Below, piece after piece: positions 1-8,976 of a DNA stretch of 64,000 nt. The notes beneath the pieces are model-generated. The model saw only the letters and a list, made by a program, of their open reading frames with translations. It had not been told where the DNA came from and searched no databases. The position numbers and the translations under genes were made by a program. Each line of letters begins with the position of its first letter. Position 1 is the first letter of the stretch. The DNA is taken from positions 62,001-126,000 of the forward strand of contig NZ_BMVU01000017.1 of the NCBI RefSeq assembly GCF_014650875.1, written 5' to 3'. The stretch is from Streptomyces minutiscleroticus (GTDB lineage Bacteria; Actinomycetota; Actinomycetes; Streptomycetales; Streptomycetaceae).

Positions 1-44
1 GGCTCGTGGTCGGCGACCACACCGAACTCGACGTGGTCGCATGA
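1..44 (+). CDS. 3' end of an upstream gene (possible glucose-1-phosphate thymidylyltransferase)
   Basis: Only the last 13 codons are present, ending LVVGDHTELDVVA. The TGA overlaps the ATG of the next gene (ATGA), so the two are translationally coupled. A valine-rich VVGDHT-type tail would suit the C-terminal beta-helix of a StrD/RmlA-type sugar nucleotidyltransferase, which commonly precedes rmlB. That identity is inference from position and a very short tail. The start lies left of the window. Confidence 0.4.
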   Translation, partial: LVVGDHTELDVVA

Positions 45-1021
45 GGCTCCTGGTGACCGGCGGTGCCGGATTCATCGGATCGCACTTCGTCCGCCGTTTG
101 CTGAGCGGCTCCTGCCCTGGCTACGAAACAGCGCGCCTCACGGTCCTCGACAAACTGACCTATGCCGGTAACACCGGCAACCTCCCCCTGGACGATCCGC
201 GGCTGCGTCTGGTCCGCGGCGACGTGTGCGACCGGCAACTACTGCTCGACCTGCTACCCGGACACGACGCCGTCGTCCACTTCGCCGCTGAGTCCCATGT
301 CGACCGCTCCATCGCGGACGCCTCCCTCTTCGCCCGCACCAACGTGGTCGGCACCCAGAACCTTCTTGACAGCTGCCTGCACACCGGCGTCCCACGTGTA
401 GTCCATGTGTCCACCGACGAGGTGTACGGCTCCATCACCGAGGGATCCTGGGACGAGGACTGCCCGCTGCTACCCAACTCGCCCTACTCCGCGTCCAAGG
501 CCGGCTCCGACCTCATGGCCCGCGCCTACTGGCACACACACGGGCTGAACGTCTCCGTCACCCGCTGTGCCAACAATTACGGCCCCTACCAACACCCGGA
601 GAAAATGATCCCGCGCTTCGTCACGCGCCTGCTGGCAGGCGGCTCGCTGCCGTTGTACGGCGACGGGCACCACCGTCGGGAGTGGATCCACGTCGACGAC
701 CACTGCCGCGCCGTCCAGCTCGTCCTGGAGAAGGGCGAGCCCGGCACCGTCTACAACGTCGGCGGCACGGAACTCTCCAACCGTGAGCTCACCGGCCGCC
801 TCCTGCACCTGTGCGGAGCCGGCTGGGACCGTGTCAGCCCGGTCGTGGACCGCAAGGGACACGACCGCAGGTACTCCGTGGACGACACCCGAATCCGCGA
901 TCACCTCGGCTTCGAACCGGCGATCCCGCTCGATGCGGGTCTCGCCGAAGTCGTGCACTGGTACCGCGACCACCGATCGTGGTGGCAGCCGCTCACTGAT
1001 CCGGCCGAGGAGGGCCAATGA
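41..1021 (+). CDS. rmlB: dTDP-glucose 4,6-dehydratase
   Basis: A 326-aa extended SDR that converts dTDP-glucose to dTDP-4-keto-6-deoxyglucose, the entry step for deoxysugars on polyketides. Visible motifs are the N-terminal NAD-binding TGGAGFIGSH, the catalytic STDEVYGS segment, YSASKAGSD with the Tyr-x3-Lys pair, and NNYGPYQHPEKMIP, all diagnostic of RmlB/StrE. Length is normal. The gene overlaps its upstream neighbour and the KS-alpha gene by ATGA junctions. The 2,3-dehydratase and two ketoreductases for the following steps lie within 9 kb. Confidence 0.95.
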   Translation: MRLLVTGGAGFIGSHFVRRLLSGSCPGYETARLTVLDKLTYAGNTGNLPLDDPRLRLVRGDVCDRQLLLDLLPGHDAVVHFAAESHVDRSIADASLFARTNVVGTQNLLDSCLHTGVPRVVHVSTDEVYGSITEGSWDEDCPLLPNSPYSASKAGSDLMARAYWHTHGLNVSVTRCANNYGPYQHPEKMIPRFVTRLLAGGSLPLYGDGHHRREWIHVDDHCRAVQLVLEKGEPGTVYNVGGTELSNRELTGRLLHLCGAGWDRVSPVVDRKGHDRRYSVDDTRIRDHLGFEPAIPLDAGLAEVVHWYRDHRSWWQPLTDPAEEGQ

Positions 1022-2286
1022 GAAGGCGCGTCGTGGTCACCGGCCTGGGACTGGTCGCCCCCGGGGGCATCGGCGCCAAGGCCTTCTGGGAACTCGTCAG
1101 CTCCGGGAGGACGGCCACCCGGGCGATCTCCCTGTGCGACGCCTCCCCGTTCCGTTCCCGGGTCGCTGCCGAGTGCGACTTCGACCCGGTCCTGCACGGA
1201 TTCACACCCCAAGAGGTCCGCCGCATGGACCGGGCCACCCAGTTCGCCGCCGCCGCCACGGATGAGGCCGTCGCCGAGGCGGGACTGCGCTTCGAGGACT
1301 TGGACCCGCACCGGACGGGCGTCACCGTGGGCAGCGCCGTGGGCTGCACCACCAGTCTGGAACGCGAATACGCCACGGTCAGCAACGGCGGGCGCGCTTG
1401 GCTGGTGGACCACACCTATGCCGTGCCCCACCTCTACGGCCACTTCGTACCGAGCTCCATGGCGGCCGAGGTGGCCTGGCGGGTGGGGGCGGAAGGACCG
1501 GTGGGTGTGGTCTCCACAGGGTGCACCTCCGGTCTTGACGCGGTGGCCCACGCACGGGAACTGATCCTTGAGGGCAGCGCGGACATCATGGTCGCTGGCG
1601 CAACCGACGCACCGATCTCGCCCATCACCCTGGCCTGCTTCGACGCCATCAAGGCCACCACCCCCCGCAATGACGACCCGGAGCACGCCTCACGCCCGTT
1701 CGACGCCACCCGCAACGGGTTCGTGCTCGGCGAGGGCGCGGCGATGTTCGTCCTGGAGGAGCACGGACACGCCGTCCGGCGCGGCGCCCGTGTCCTCGCC
1801 GAACTCAGTGGATTCGCCTCACGTTGCAACGCCTTCCACATGACCGGGCTGCGGCCCGACGGCAGGGAGATGGCCGAGGCCATCCGCGGCGCGCTGACCG
1901 AGGCGGGAGCACGTCCCGACGACATCGATTACGTCAACGCACACGGCTCCGGAACGAAGCAGAACGACCGGCACGAAACGGCAGCGTTCAAGGCCGCCCT
2001 CGGCGAGAGCGCGTACCGCACGCCGGTGAGCTCCATCAAATCGATGGTGGGCCATTCGCTCGGCGCGATCGGGGCCATCGAGATCGCCGCCTGTGTGCTC
2101 GCGCTACGCCACGGGGTGATTCCACCGACCGCCAACCTGCATGAGCCCGACCCCGAGTGCGACCTCGACTACGTGCCTCTCACCTCGCGACGAGCCGACC
2201 TGGCCACAGTGCTGACAGTCGGCAGCGGCTTCGGGGGTTTTCAGAGCGCGATGGTGCTGTCCCGTCCTGGGGAGCACGCCGCATGA
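1018..2286 (+). CDS. Type II PKS ketosynthase alpha (KS-alpha)
   Basis: 422 aa. With KS-beta and ACP this forms the minimal PKS that condenses malonyl-ACP into a poly-beta-ketone chain. The active-site Cys169 lies in STGCTSGLDAV, the form typical of aromatic KS-alpha proteins. The catalytic histidines are H309 (NAHGSGTKQND) and H346 (MVGHSLGAIGA). The start ATG overlaps the rmlB stop, and the stop overlaps the KS-beta ATG, giving stoichiometric coupled translation. The exact polyketide cannot be read from this protein alone. Confidence 0.96.
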   Translation: MRRRVVVTGLGLVAPGGIGAKAFWELVSSGRTATRAISLCDASPFRSRVAAECDFDPVLHGFTPQEVRRMDRATQFAAAATDEAVAEAGLRFEDLDPHRTGVTVGSAVGCTTSLEREYATVSNGGRAWLVDHTYAVPHLYGHFVPSSMAAEVAWRVGAEGPVGVVSTGCTSGLDAVAHARELILEGSADIMVAGATDAPISPITLACFDAIKATTPRNDDPEHASRPFDATRNGFVLGEGAAMFVLEEHGHAVRRGARVLAELSGFASRCNAFHMTGLRPDGREMAEAIRGALTEAGARPDDIDYVNAHGSGTKQNDRHETAAFKAALGESAYRTPVSSIKSMVGHSLGAIGAIEIAACVLALRHGVIPPTANLHEPDPECDLDYVPLTSRRADLATVLTVGSGFGGFQSAMVLSRPGEHAA

Positions 2287-3491
2287 CGGCCGTTGCGGTC
2301 ACAGGTATGGGCATCCTGGCACCCAACGGAGCCGGAACACCGGCCTACTGGGCGGCCACCTTGAGCGGCCGCAGCGGGTTGGGCGGCCTTACCCGCTTCG
2401 ATCCGTCGCCCTATCCGGTCCGGCTGGCGGGCGAGATCCAGGATCTCGACGCAGCGGCGCTGCTGCCGAGCCGGCTGCGGGCGCAGACAGACGAGCTGAC
2501 CAGGCTGTCGCTGGTGGCTGCGGAGTGGGCCCTGGCCGACGCCGGGCTCGACCCCGCGGATCTGCCGGAGTACGCCGTCGGCGTCGTGACGGCCAACACG
2601 GCGGGCGGCTTCGAGTTCGGCCAGCGAGAGCTGGAGAACCTGTGGTCCAAGGGCAGCGGGTACGTCAGCGCCTACCAGTCGTTCGCCTGGTTCTACGCCG
2701 TCAACACCGGCCAGATCTCCATCCGGCACGGATTGCGGGGCCCCGGCAGCGTCGTGGTCACCGACGGCGCGGGCGGCCTCGACGCGCTCGCGGCCGCCCG
2801 CCGCCTGCTGCGCCGAGGAGCCCAGGCCATGGTCACCGGCGCCGTTGACGGCTCCCTGTGCCCTTGGAGCTGGACCGCTCTGCTGGCGGAGGGCCGGCTG
2901 AGCACCCGCGAGGATCCGGACGATGCCTACCTGCCGTTCGACTCCCGGGCGGACGGGCACGTCGCCGGAGAGGGTGGCGCTCTCCTGGTCGTCGAGGACA
3001 CCGAGGCGGCCCGGGCACGCGGCGCCCGGACACACGGCCTGATCGAGGGGTACGGCACGGCGTTCGATCCGGCACCCGGCTCCGGGCGGGCACCGGGACT
3101 GCGCCGGGCGGTGACACAGGCTCTCGACGAGGCCGGTTGGCGGCCGTCGGACGTCGACGTGGTGTTCGCCGACGCGGCCGGGACACCTCAACTGGACCGT
3201 CAGGAGGCAGCCGCCCTCGCGGCCGTGTTCGGCCCGGGGGGCGTGCCCGTCACGGCGCCCAAGACGATGACGGGACGGCTGGCCGCCGGCAGCGGGCCGC
3301 TGGACGTGGCGACGGCGTTGCTCGCGCTGCGCGACCAGGTCATCCCGCCGACGGTGAACGTGTCCTGCCCGAAGGAGGAGTATTGCATCGACCTGGTCAC
3401 CACGGTGCGCCGGACCCGGCTGCGCCGGGCGCTGGTACTCGCACGCGGTCACGGCGGATTCAACTCGGCAGTGGCGCTGTCGGGACCGTAG
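2283..3491 (+). CDS. Type II PKS chain-length factor (KS-beta)
   Basis: 402 aa; the partner of KS-alpha that primes and sets chain length. The first ATG (2283) overlaps the KS-alpha stop; longer in-frame extensions run inside KS-alpha and are unlikely. As in all CLFs the active Cys is absent. At the equivalent spot, usually Gln in an xQAGG motif, this protein reads VVVTDGAGGLDAL, so Gly162 replaces the conserved Gln. The rest keeps the KS fold (TPQLDRQEA, PKTMTGRLAAGSG). The Gln normally supports decarboxylative priming, so a different priming mode is possible; this is inference. Confidence 0.94.
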   Translation: MTAVAVTGMGILAPNGAGTPAYWAATLSGRSGLGGLTRFDPSPYPVRLAGEIQDLDAAALLPSRLRAQTDELTRLSLVAAEWALADAGLDPADLPEYAVGVVTANTAGGFEFGQRELENLWSKGSGYVSAYQSFAWFYAVNTGQISIRHGLRGPGSVVVTDGAGGLDALAAARRLLRRGAQAMVTGAVDGSLCPWSWTALLAEGRLSTREDPDDAYLPFDSRADGHVAGEGGALLVVEDTEAARARGARTHGLIEGYGTAFDPAPGSGRAPGLRRAVTQALDEAGWRPSDVDVVFADAAGTPQLDRQEAAALAAVFGPGGVPVTAPKTMTGRLAAGSGPLDVATALLALRDQVIPPTVNVSCPKEEYCIDLVTTVRRTRLRRALVLARGHGGFNSAVALSGP

Positions 3492-3588
3492 CCGGCCGCC
3501 GACCGTGCCGGTCGCAGACGCTCGGCGGCACTCGCGGTGTGCCAGGCATGGAGGGGTCGAAGGTGGGATCGCAGGTCCAATGAGACGA

Positions 3589-3621
3589 GGCAGGAGGGAC
3601 GGGCACCCCGTCCCTCCTGCC
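3589..3621. terminator. Hairpin terminator between convergent genes
   Basis: Perfect 15-bp arms (left arm begins GGCAGGAGGGACGGG) with a 3-nt loop, between the KS-beta stop at 3491 and the SnoaL-like stop at 3646. It is placed to end transcription from both directions. There is no T-run, which is usual for Streptomyces. Confidence 0.75.
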
Positions 3622-3645
3622 CGATCGCCGTCCGCGCCGCGCGGG

Positions 3646-4074
3646 TCAGAAGCCGTCGCGGGTGACCCGCCGGCTGCGGACCTGCCACTGGGAGCCCGCC
3701 GGCACCAGGACATCCCGGCAGACGCAGGAGCGGTGCAGCCGTGGCTCGCCGCCCCGCGGCGTGGCGACGACCAGGGCGTAGCAGCGCACATGGACGCTGC
3801 CGTCGTCCTGCGGCCTGATGTCCAGCATGCCGTGCCAGTGACGGTGCGTCTCGTGCGACGCCAGCCGTTCGGTGTGGGCACGGCGCGCTCCCTCGGCCAG
3901 GGCGGCACGGCCACGGGTCGGTTCCGGCCTGCCGGGGAGGGCGAAGAGGCCGTCTTCGGTGAAGGTCTCGGCCCACGCCTCGGCGTCGCCGTCGTCGAGC
4001 AGCTGCATGTGCCGGGCGTAGAACTGTTCGACACTGGCGCGCAGCAGTTCCGGCGTCGAAGTGGGAACGGACAT
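3646..4074 (-). CDS. SnoaL-like / NTF2-fold polyketide tailoring protein
   Basis: 142 aa, starting at an ATG preceded by GAGGAATC. The N-terminal half (VEQFYARHMQLLDDGD, AWAETFTEDGLFALPG) is the pattern of SnoaL_4/NTF2-like proteins. Relatives in type II PKS clusters act as cyclases, or as hydroxylase partners of flavoenzymes. It sits 43 bp downstream of the FAD monooxygenase on the same strand, which fits a shared job such as polyketide ring oxidation or cyclisation. The precise reaction is not determinable here. Confidence 0.8.
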   Translation of the reverse strand: MSVPTSTPELLRASVEQFYARHMQLLDDGDAEAWAETFTEDGLFALPGRPEPTRGRAALAEGARRAHTERLASHETHRHWHGMLDIRPQDDGSVHVRCYALVVATPRGGEPRLHRSCVCRDVLVPAGSQWQVRSRRVTRDGF

Positions 4075-4117
4075 CTGTGATTCCTCTCGGTACGTCTTCG
4101 GCACCGCGGGCCGGTTT

Positions 4118-5389
4118 TCAGGACGCGGTAGGAACTCCGGGACCGAACAGGTCGGTGCGCACCCGGGCCTGCGGATTGCCGTGGGCGATGAGCCGGGTGA
4201 TGCGGGAGCCGACCGGAGTGCGCTGGATGAACGAGGCGAGCCGGGGCCGCACCGCACGGGCCACCCGGCCTTGCGAAAGCATCGCTTTGGCCTGGATGTG
4301 CTGCACCTTCATCACCTGGGCGATGTCGCGGGACCGTGGCTTCGCGTAGGCGGCCAGCCGATCGGCCGTGACGTCCCCGGCACGCAGTGCGGCGGTCAGC
4401 ACCGGGTGCAGTAGCGCCGCGTCCTGGAGGGCGAGGTTGATGCCCTGGGCGCCGAGCGGACTGTGGGTGTGCGCGCTGTCGCCGATCAAGACCAGCCCGT
4501 CGCGTGCCCACTCCTGGGCACGGCCGGCGAAGACGTCGAGCAGGGTGAGGTCGCCGAGGGAGACGATCCGCTCGTGCACCAGGTCGGCGTAGCCGGGAAT
4601 CGCCCGGCAGATCTCGTCTCTGACGTGCGCGACTCCGCGTGCGGCCAACTCCGCGTAGCCCTTGTGCGGCAAGGTCCACCCGATCTGCAGCGTGCCGGGG
4701 TACGACGGGTAGACCAGCACCGGGCTCCCGGCGGAGCGAAAGACGCGGACTTCGCGGGGGCGCGGCCGGCCGGGGGGCAGGGGCAGTTTCAGCCACAGGA
4801 CGTCAAAGGCGAATGCGTCGATGCGGTCGGTCTCGATGCCGGCCAGGCGCCTGGTCTTCGAGTAGCGGCCGTCCGCGCCGACCACGCAGGCGGCGTGGAC
4901 CGCACGTCGCCTGCCCCGGCCGGTGGCGACCACACCGCGCACTCCACCGTCGCCGTCGGTTACCAGTTCCGTCACCCGGTGGCCGACGAGTTCGTGAAAG
5001 GTGTCGAACCGGCGGCACTGGCCGAGCAGTTCGGCCAGTACGTGGTCCTGAGGGATGCTGAGCAATGAGGTGTGCGGAGGAGGCAGCCGCCCATAGTCGA
5101 TGTCGAGCAGGACTCGGTCTGCCTCCACCAGTTGGAAGCGGTCCAGCGAGTACCCGCCGCGCGCCAGGGCACCGGTGAGGCAGCCGAGCTGGTCCATCAG
5201 GGCGAGGCCGCCCGGTTGGAGGATCTCCCCGCGGTACGCACGGTCCAAGGAGGCGGAGCGCTCGACGAGGGTGACCCGGAATCCGGTCTTCAGCAGTAGC
5301 AGCGCGAGGGTCAGACCAGCGGGGCCGCCGCCGACGACGCAGACATCGCAATGGTCGTCGGTGGTCGGAGTGTTTGCCGTATCGGTCAT
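4118..5389 (-). CDS. FAD-dependent aromatic polyketide monooxygenase
   Basis: 423 aa, UbiH/PHBH-type class A flavoprotein. The Rossmann GGGPAGL sits near residues 20-26, the VVGADGRYS (DG) motif in the middle, and LIGDSAHTHSPLGAQGINLALQ, which binds the FAD ribityl chain, towards the C-terminus. Such enzymes hydroxylate or rearrange polyketide rings with NAD(P)H and O2. A TTG six bases upstream is possible, but ATG 5389 overlaps the stop of the upstream ketoreductase (ATGA). No thioredoxin-like extension follows, so it is shorter than PgaE/RdmE-type enzymes. Confidence 0.9.
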   Translation of the reverse strand: MTDTANTPTTDDHCDVCVVGGGPAGLTLALLLLKTGFRVTLVERSASLDRAYRGEILQPGGLALMDQLGCLTGALARGGYSLDRFQLVEADRVLLDIDYGRLPPPHTSLLSIPQDHVLAELLGQCRRFDTFHELVGHRVTELVTDGDGGVRGVVATGRGRRRAVHAACVVGADGRYSKTRRLAGIETDRIDAFAFDVLWLKLPLPPGRPRPREVRVFRSAGSPVLVYPSYPGTLQIGWTLPHKGYAELAARGVAHVRDEICRAIPGYADLVHERIVSLGDLTLLDVFAGRAQEWARDGLVLIGDSAHTHSPLGAQGINLALQDAALLHPVLTAALRAGDVTADRLAAYAKPRSRDIAQVMKVQHIQAKAMLSQGRVARAVRPRLASFIQRTPVGSRITRLIAHGNPQARVRTDLFGPGVPTAS

Positions 5390-6144
5390 GGCCAAAGCTC
5401 CCGGTCGGTGAGGTAGGCATCGATGACCCGTCGGTAGTAGTCCGGGCCGAATCCCCGCTCCCGTGTGGCGGAGGGCAGAAGCCGCCGGAGCAGGACCGTC
5501 GAGACGGCTCCCTCCGGTCGGACGTCGGTCACCTGGCGATCTGCCGCAATCGCCAACCGCATCTCGATGTGGTCGACGATGTCCTCGACGGGAACCGCCC
5601 AGCCGGAAGCGAGATTGACGACCCGGCGTGACACGCCGCGCTGTAACAGGGCGTCGAGGAGAGCAACGACGTCGTCGATACCGATGAGGTCGCGACGGGC
5701 GCCACGGTGAATCCGTACCTGGCCGTTGCGGATCTGGCCGACCAGGGAGGGCAGGAACTGGTGTGGACGCTGGGCGGACCCCACGGGGTAGGCCAGGCGC
5801 AGTACGAGATGGTCGGCCCCGGAACTGCGGACGACCTCCTCCATGGCCAACTTGTGCCGGCCGTACGGGGACGAAGGCCGGACCGGGCCGTCCTCGGCAG
5901 TCGGCTGCTGTTCGGCACCGTGTCCGTACAACCCGGCGGAGGAGGTGGAGAAGTACAGCAGCCGCTGTCCGGTCCGCAGGCAGTCACGGATGGTGTCGTA
6001 GAGCAGTGCTGCCTCCCGGGAGAATTCCGCGTCGGCCGAGCCGTCACTGCGGGAGACGCCTGCGGCGAAGGCGACGGCATGTGAGTGCTGGTCTGCCAGA
6101 GCACGGAGACCGGAGGCGAGAAAACCGCGGCCAATGATGCGCAT
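5386..6144 (-). CDS. NDP-hexose 4-ketoreductase (NAD-dependent epimerase family)
   Basis: 252 aa, short extended-SDR protein. It shows an IIGRGFLASGL nucleotide-binding start, FSTSSAGLYG and the catalytic Y-x3-K as SPYGRHKLAMEE. Cluster-borne relatives reduce the 4-keto group of dTDP-deoxysugars as the last step. It overlaps the monooxygenase start by 4 bp and follows the 3-ketoreductase by 8 bp, so the sugar genes form one minus-strand operon starting at the 2,3-dehydratase. Role at C4 is inferred from context; it could be an epimerase. Confidence 0.82.
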   Translation of the reverse strand: MRIIGRGFLASGLRALADQHSHAVAFAAGVSRSDGSADAEFSREAALLYDTIRDCLRTGQRLLYFSTSSAGLYGHGAEQQPTAEDGPVRPSSPYGRHKLAMEEVVRSSGADHLVLRLAYPVGSAQRPHQFLPSLVGQIRNGQVRIHRGARRDLIGIDDVVALLDALLQRGVSRRVVNLASGWAVPVEDIVDHIEMRLAIAADRQVTDVRPEGAVSTVLLRRLLPSATRERGFGPDYYRRVIDAYLTDRELWP

Positions 6145-6152
6145 GGCCGGCC

Positions 6153-7142
6153 CTACGCAGCGCGGGAGGCGGCGGGCACTGCGGCGGCTGCGAGCCGGAC
6201 GCCTTCCAGCAGTTCCGCCTGCCGGACGATCCGGTCGCCGTGTGCGGTGAAACCGTCACCGGCCAGGACGGCGGTGGTGAACGCAGTGACGGTGTTCGCG
6301 AAGTGGTCGTCGGCCGGAAGCCTGATTTCTTCCGAGCGGTCCTGGCTCTCCGCCCGCAGGACCGGCTGCCAGGTGGGCGGCGGGGTGAAGGCGCGCTCCA
6401 GGGTGAGTGTGCCCGTGCTGCCCGTCAGGCGGTAGGCACACCGGTAGGGGTGCACCATGCCGAACGACAAGTGCGCGACCACCGGTCCGGCGGACAGTAA
6501 GGCCGCGCCGGACACATCCGCACCGGTGTCCGGATCGGTGACCAGGACCGTTCCCTTGGGGACGAGGTCCGTGCCACAGTGAAGCTGTGCCGCGCGTACG
6601 GTGTACGCGCCGAGATCGAGCAGAGCGCCGCCGCCGAGGTCCGGCCGGTGACGAATGTCGTCCTTCGGCAGCGGCGGGATGGTGAAGGTGGCAGAGAACG
6701 AGCGTAGTTCACCGATCCGTCCGGCATCTACGAGATCCTGCACAGCACGGTGCGCCGAGTGGTGGAGAAACATGAAGCTCTCCATCAGCAACAGTCCCTG
6801 CGTACGGCTGAGGGTGACCAGCTCACGGGCTGTGGCGGCGGTCACGGTGAGCGGCTTTTCGGCGAGGACGTGCTTGCCCGCGGTGAGCGCCTTGGTGATC
6901 CACTCGGTGCGTAGTCCGGCTGGCAGAGGCACGTACACCGCGTCGATGTCCGGCCGCTCCAGGAGGCGCTCGTACCCGGTGACGGCATCGCACCCGAACT
7001 CGGAGGCGAACCGTGCGGCCTTGTCCGCCGTCCGGCTGGCCACCGCCACCACATGGGCTCGTGGGTGGGAGACCAGGGCGGGCAGCATCTTGCGCCGTGC
7101 AATCGAGGCGCAGCCCAGCACACCGAAGCTCACGCGGTCCAT
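6153..7142 (-). CDS. NDP-hexose 3-ketoreductase (Gfo/Idh/MocA family)
   Basis: 329 aa. N-terminal FGVLGCASIARRKMLPAL binds NAD(P), and HVLAEKPLTVT contains the catalytic EKP motif. DNA-sugar homologues reduce the 3-keto intermediate released by the 2,3-dehydratase, giving a 2,6-dideoxy-4-keto sugar. ATG 7142 lies within the end of the 2,3-dehydratase (13-bp overlap), so these consecutive-step enzymes are coupled. Much longer in-frame extensions run inside the dehydratase gene. Confidence 0.92.
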   Translation of the reverse strand: MDRVSFGVLGCASIARRKMLPALVSHPRAHVVAVASRTADKAARFASEFGCDAVTGYERLLERPDIDAVYVPLPAGLRTEWITKALTAGKHVLAEKPLTVTAATARELVTLSRTQGLLLMESFMFLHHSAHRAVQDLVDAGRIGELRSFSATFTIPPLPKDDIRHRPDLGGGALLDLGAYTVRAAQLHCGTDLVPKGTVLVTDPDTGADVSGAALLSAGPVVAHLSFGMVHPYRCAYRLTGSTGTLTLERAFTPPPTWQPVLRAESQDRSEEIRLPADDHFANTVTAFTTAVLAGDGFTAHGDRIVRQAELLEGVRLAAAAVPAASRAA

Positions 7143-8518
7143 GTCCACCCCTGCTCCGGAGACAGTGACTGGAGACAGGCGACGAGCGTGCGCGCCTCCA
7201 CATTCACGTGACCGCCGAAACTGATGAATTGTTTCAAGTGGCCGAGCGTCAACCAGCGGTGGCTGTGCGACAGGTCCTCGTCCCGGGGAAAGGCGTCGTC
7301 GGCCTCGACGATGAGGTAGAGATTGTCCCGCTGGTGGAACCGTCCTCCCTCTTCGGATTGCAGTGCCGAGTACAGGATCCTCTCCGGGGGTGCCGACAGT
7401 ACGTGCTGCAGGAAGGGGGGCGGGTCGTCGAGGTCCGTGTAACCCTCTGTGACGCACTGGACGGTGGGTGCCAGCTCCACGGTGTCGAAAGTGCCGGGCT
7501 GGGCGAGCCCTTGCACGAGTACCTGCACACCGTCGGCGGCCCTGCGGACGACGAGGGCGGCAAGGCCCTGCGGGGCGGCCAGCAGCGGCTGGGTCCAGTG
7601 AGTGACTTCGCGGTTGCCGGCGACGACGGAGACAGCCAGAACACTGAGGTGACGACCCGTCGTATGCACGATCTCGTCATCGCATCGCCGCCAGCCGTCG
7701 ACCCGGGACAGCGGCATACGGGTCACCGTGCGCTCGTGCCGGGTCTTGAGTTCGGTGAGCCAACTGAGACTGGCCGCGTCGGGTTGTGTCGCTGCGGGCA
7801 CGGGGCCGGCCCCGCCCGGGAGCGGCAGCGACGACAGGACGGTTCGCGCGTCCATGTTGACGAGGTTGTCCATTGCCAGCAGCCGATGGATCTGGCCCAG
7901 TGTCAGCCACCGGTAGTCGGGGTGCTCCTCCACGTCATGCATGGTCTCAACGACCATGTTGCGGTTACGTTTGCCCAGGAAGCTGTCGCCCTGCTCGGAC
8001 TGGAGTGCGTCGGTCAGGACTCGGCCGCGCCGCGGCCCCGTGAAATACTCGATGTAGCGCGTGCCACGGCCCTGATGAACCTTGGTGTAGTTGCTGCGCG
8101 TTGCCTGCACAGTAGGTCCTAGCTGGAACAGCCCGATGTTCCCCGGTTCCATCTTGGCCTGCATCAGGAAGTGCAGGACACCGTCGAACTCCTTGGCGAG
8201 GATGCCGAGGATCCCCGTCTCCGGCTGATTGATGATGGGCTGAACCCAGTCGGGTGCGCCCTCCCGCCGGACCCGCAGGCCCTCCACGGAGAAGAACTTT
8301 CCGGTGTCGTGCACCAGGTTGCCGGAGTCCGGTTCGAAGGACCACCGGTGAAGCCGCGTGAACGGGATGCGTCGCACCTCGCAGGTGCCGGCGCGCCGCC
8401 GTTCGGCAAGCCACTCGGGAACGTCACCGACGTCGTCGAGCCGTGCCGACTCCGCCAGGCGGCGGACGACACGGTCCACGGAGTGTTCGCGTTCGACGCG
8501 CAATGATGTCTGAGCCAT
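7130..8518 (-). CDS. NDP-hexose 2,3-dehydratase
   Basis: 462 aa, with the characteristic two-repeat architecture of the family. Each half carries a W-x-QP segment (DWVQPIINQPE; HWTQPLLAAPQ), an LGPTVQ/LAPTVQ motif and a YRWLTLGQI/HRWLTLGHL segment. It removes water across C2-C3 of dTDP-4-keto-6-deoxyglucose, committing to 2-deoxysugars. ATG 8518 is preceded by AGGTGAAG. It is first in the minus-strand sugar/oxygenase operon and divergent from the ACP gene. No glycosyltransferase or 3,5-epimerase is visible in the window, so final sugar stereochemistry is open. Confidence 0.94.
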   Translation of the reverse strand: MAQTSLRVEREHSVDRVVRRLAESARLDDVGDVPEWLAERRRAGTCEVRRIPFTRLHRWSFEPDSGNLVHDTGKFFSVEGLRVRREGAPDWVQPIINQPETGILGILAKEFDGVLHFLMQAKMEPGNIGLFQLGPTVQATRSNYTKVHQGRGTRYIEYFTGPRRGRVLTDALQSEQGDSFLGKRNRNMVVETMHDVEEHPDYRWLTLGQIHRLLAMDNLVNMDARTVLSSLPLPGGAGPVPAATQPDAASLSWLTELKTRHERTVTRMPLSRVDGWRRCDDEIVHTTGRHLSVLAVSVVAGNREVTHWTQPLLAAPQGLAALVVRRAADGVQVLVQGLAQPGTFDTVELAPTVQCVTEGYTDLDDPPPFLQHVLSAPPERILYSALQSEEGGRFHQRDNLYLIVEADDAFPRDEDLSHSHRWLTLGHLKQFISFGGHVNVEARTLVACLQSLSPEQGWTWTA

Positions 8519-8726
8519 CACTTCACCTGCCCGATCGCCCTGTGGGTGTGCCGCGTGGTGTGCCGGCGCATGGCCACCGAGCGTTGTCCCGGCAGGTCGA
8601 AACAGCCTCGAACCACGGTGGAGGGCCTCGCTCCACGTCGTCTCGAGGTCCCCTCCAGCGGTGCTCTGCACAGTGGCAGACACGACCCACCTGCGCGTTC
8701 CGGGAGTCCCAGGAGGAATGACAGCC
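8519..8726. promoter_or_regulatory. Divergent promoter region of sugar operon and ACP operon
   Basis: 208 bp between the 2,3-dehydratase start (minus) and the ACP start (plus). It must hold the promoters of both units. It ends with AGGAGG (8711-8716), the ribosome-binding site that places the ACP start at 8727. No convincing -35/-10 pair was identified by eye. Confidence 0.55.
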
Positions 8727-8975
8727 ATGATGACGGTGGACGATCTGATGAAGATCATGCGAGCGGCGGCCGGCCAGGACGAAAACGTCGACCTCGACGG
8801 CGACGTTCTCGATGTGCCCTTCGCCGACCTGGGATACGACTCGTTGGCCCTGCTCGAGACGGCCGTCCGGATCGAGCGCGAGTACGGCACGCGGTTGGCC
8901 GACGATCTGGCGACGACCGCGAGGACCCCTCGAGAGTTCCTCACTCTGGTCAACGACGGCATCGGGGTGGGCTGA
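8727..8975 (+). CDS. Type II PKS acyl carrier protein
   Basis: 82 aa with the phosphopantetheine attachment site LGYDSLALLE (Ser39), typical of aromatic PKS ACPs. It carries the growing poly-ketone for the KS-alpha/KS-beta pair. AGGAGG lies 10 bp before ATG 8727; an ATG at 8718 is too close to that RBS. Unusually, it is about 5 kb from the KS genes and in a separate operon with the SDR and the cyclase. Confidence 0.92.
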   Translation: MMTVDDLMKIMRAAAGQDENVDLDGDVLDVPFADLGYDSLALLETAVRIEREYGTRLADDLATTARTPREFLTLVNDGIGVG

Positions 8976-8976
8976 G

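Noticed and set aside
2241..4796. 851-aa minus-strand ORF across the KS-beta and monooxygenase genes
   Set aside because: Arg/Pro/Ala-rich shadow of KS-beta and neighbours; no domain pattern.
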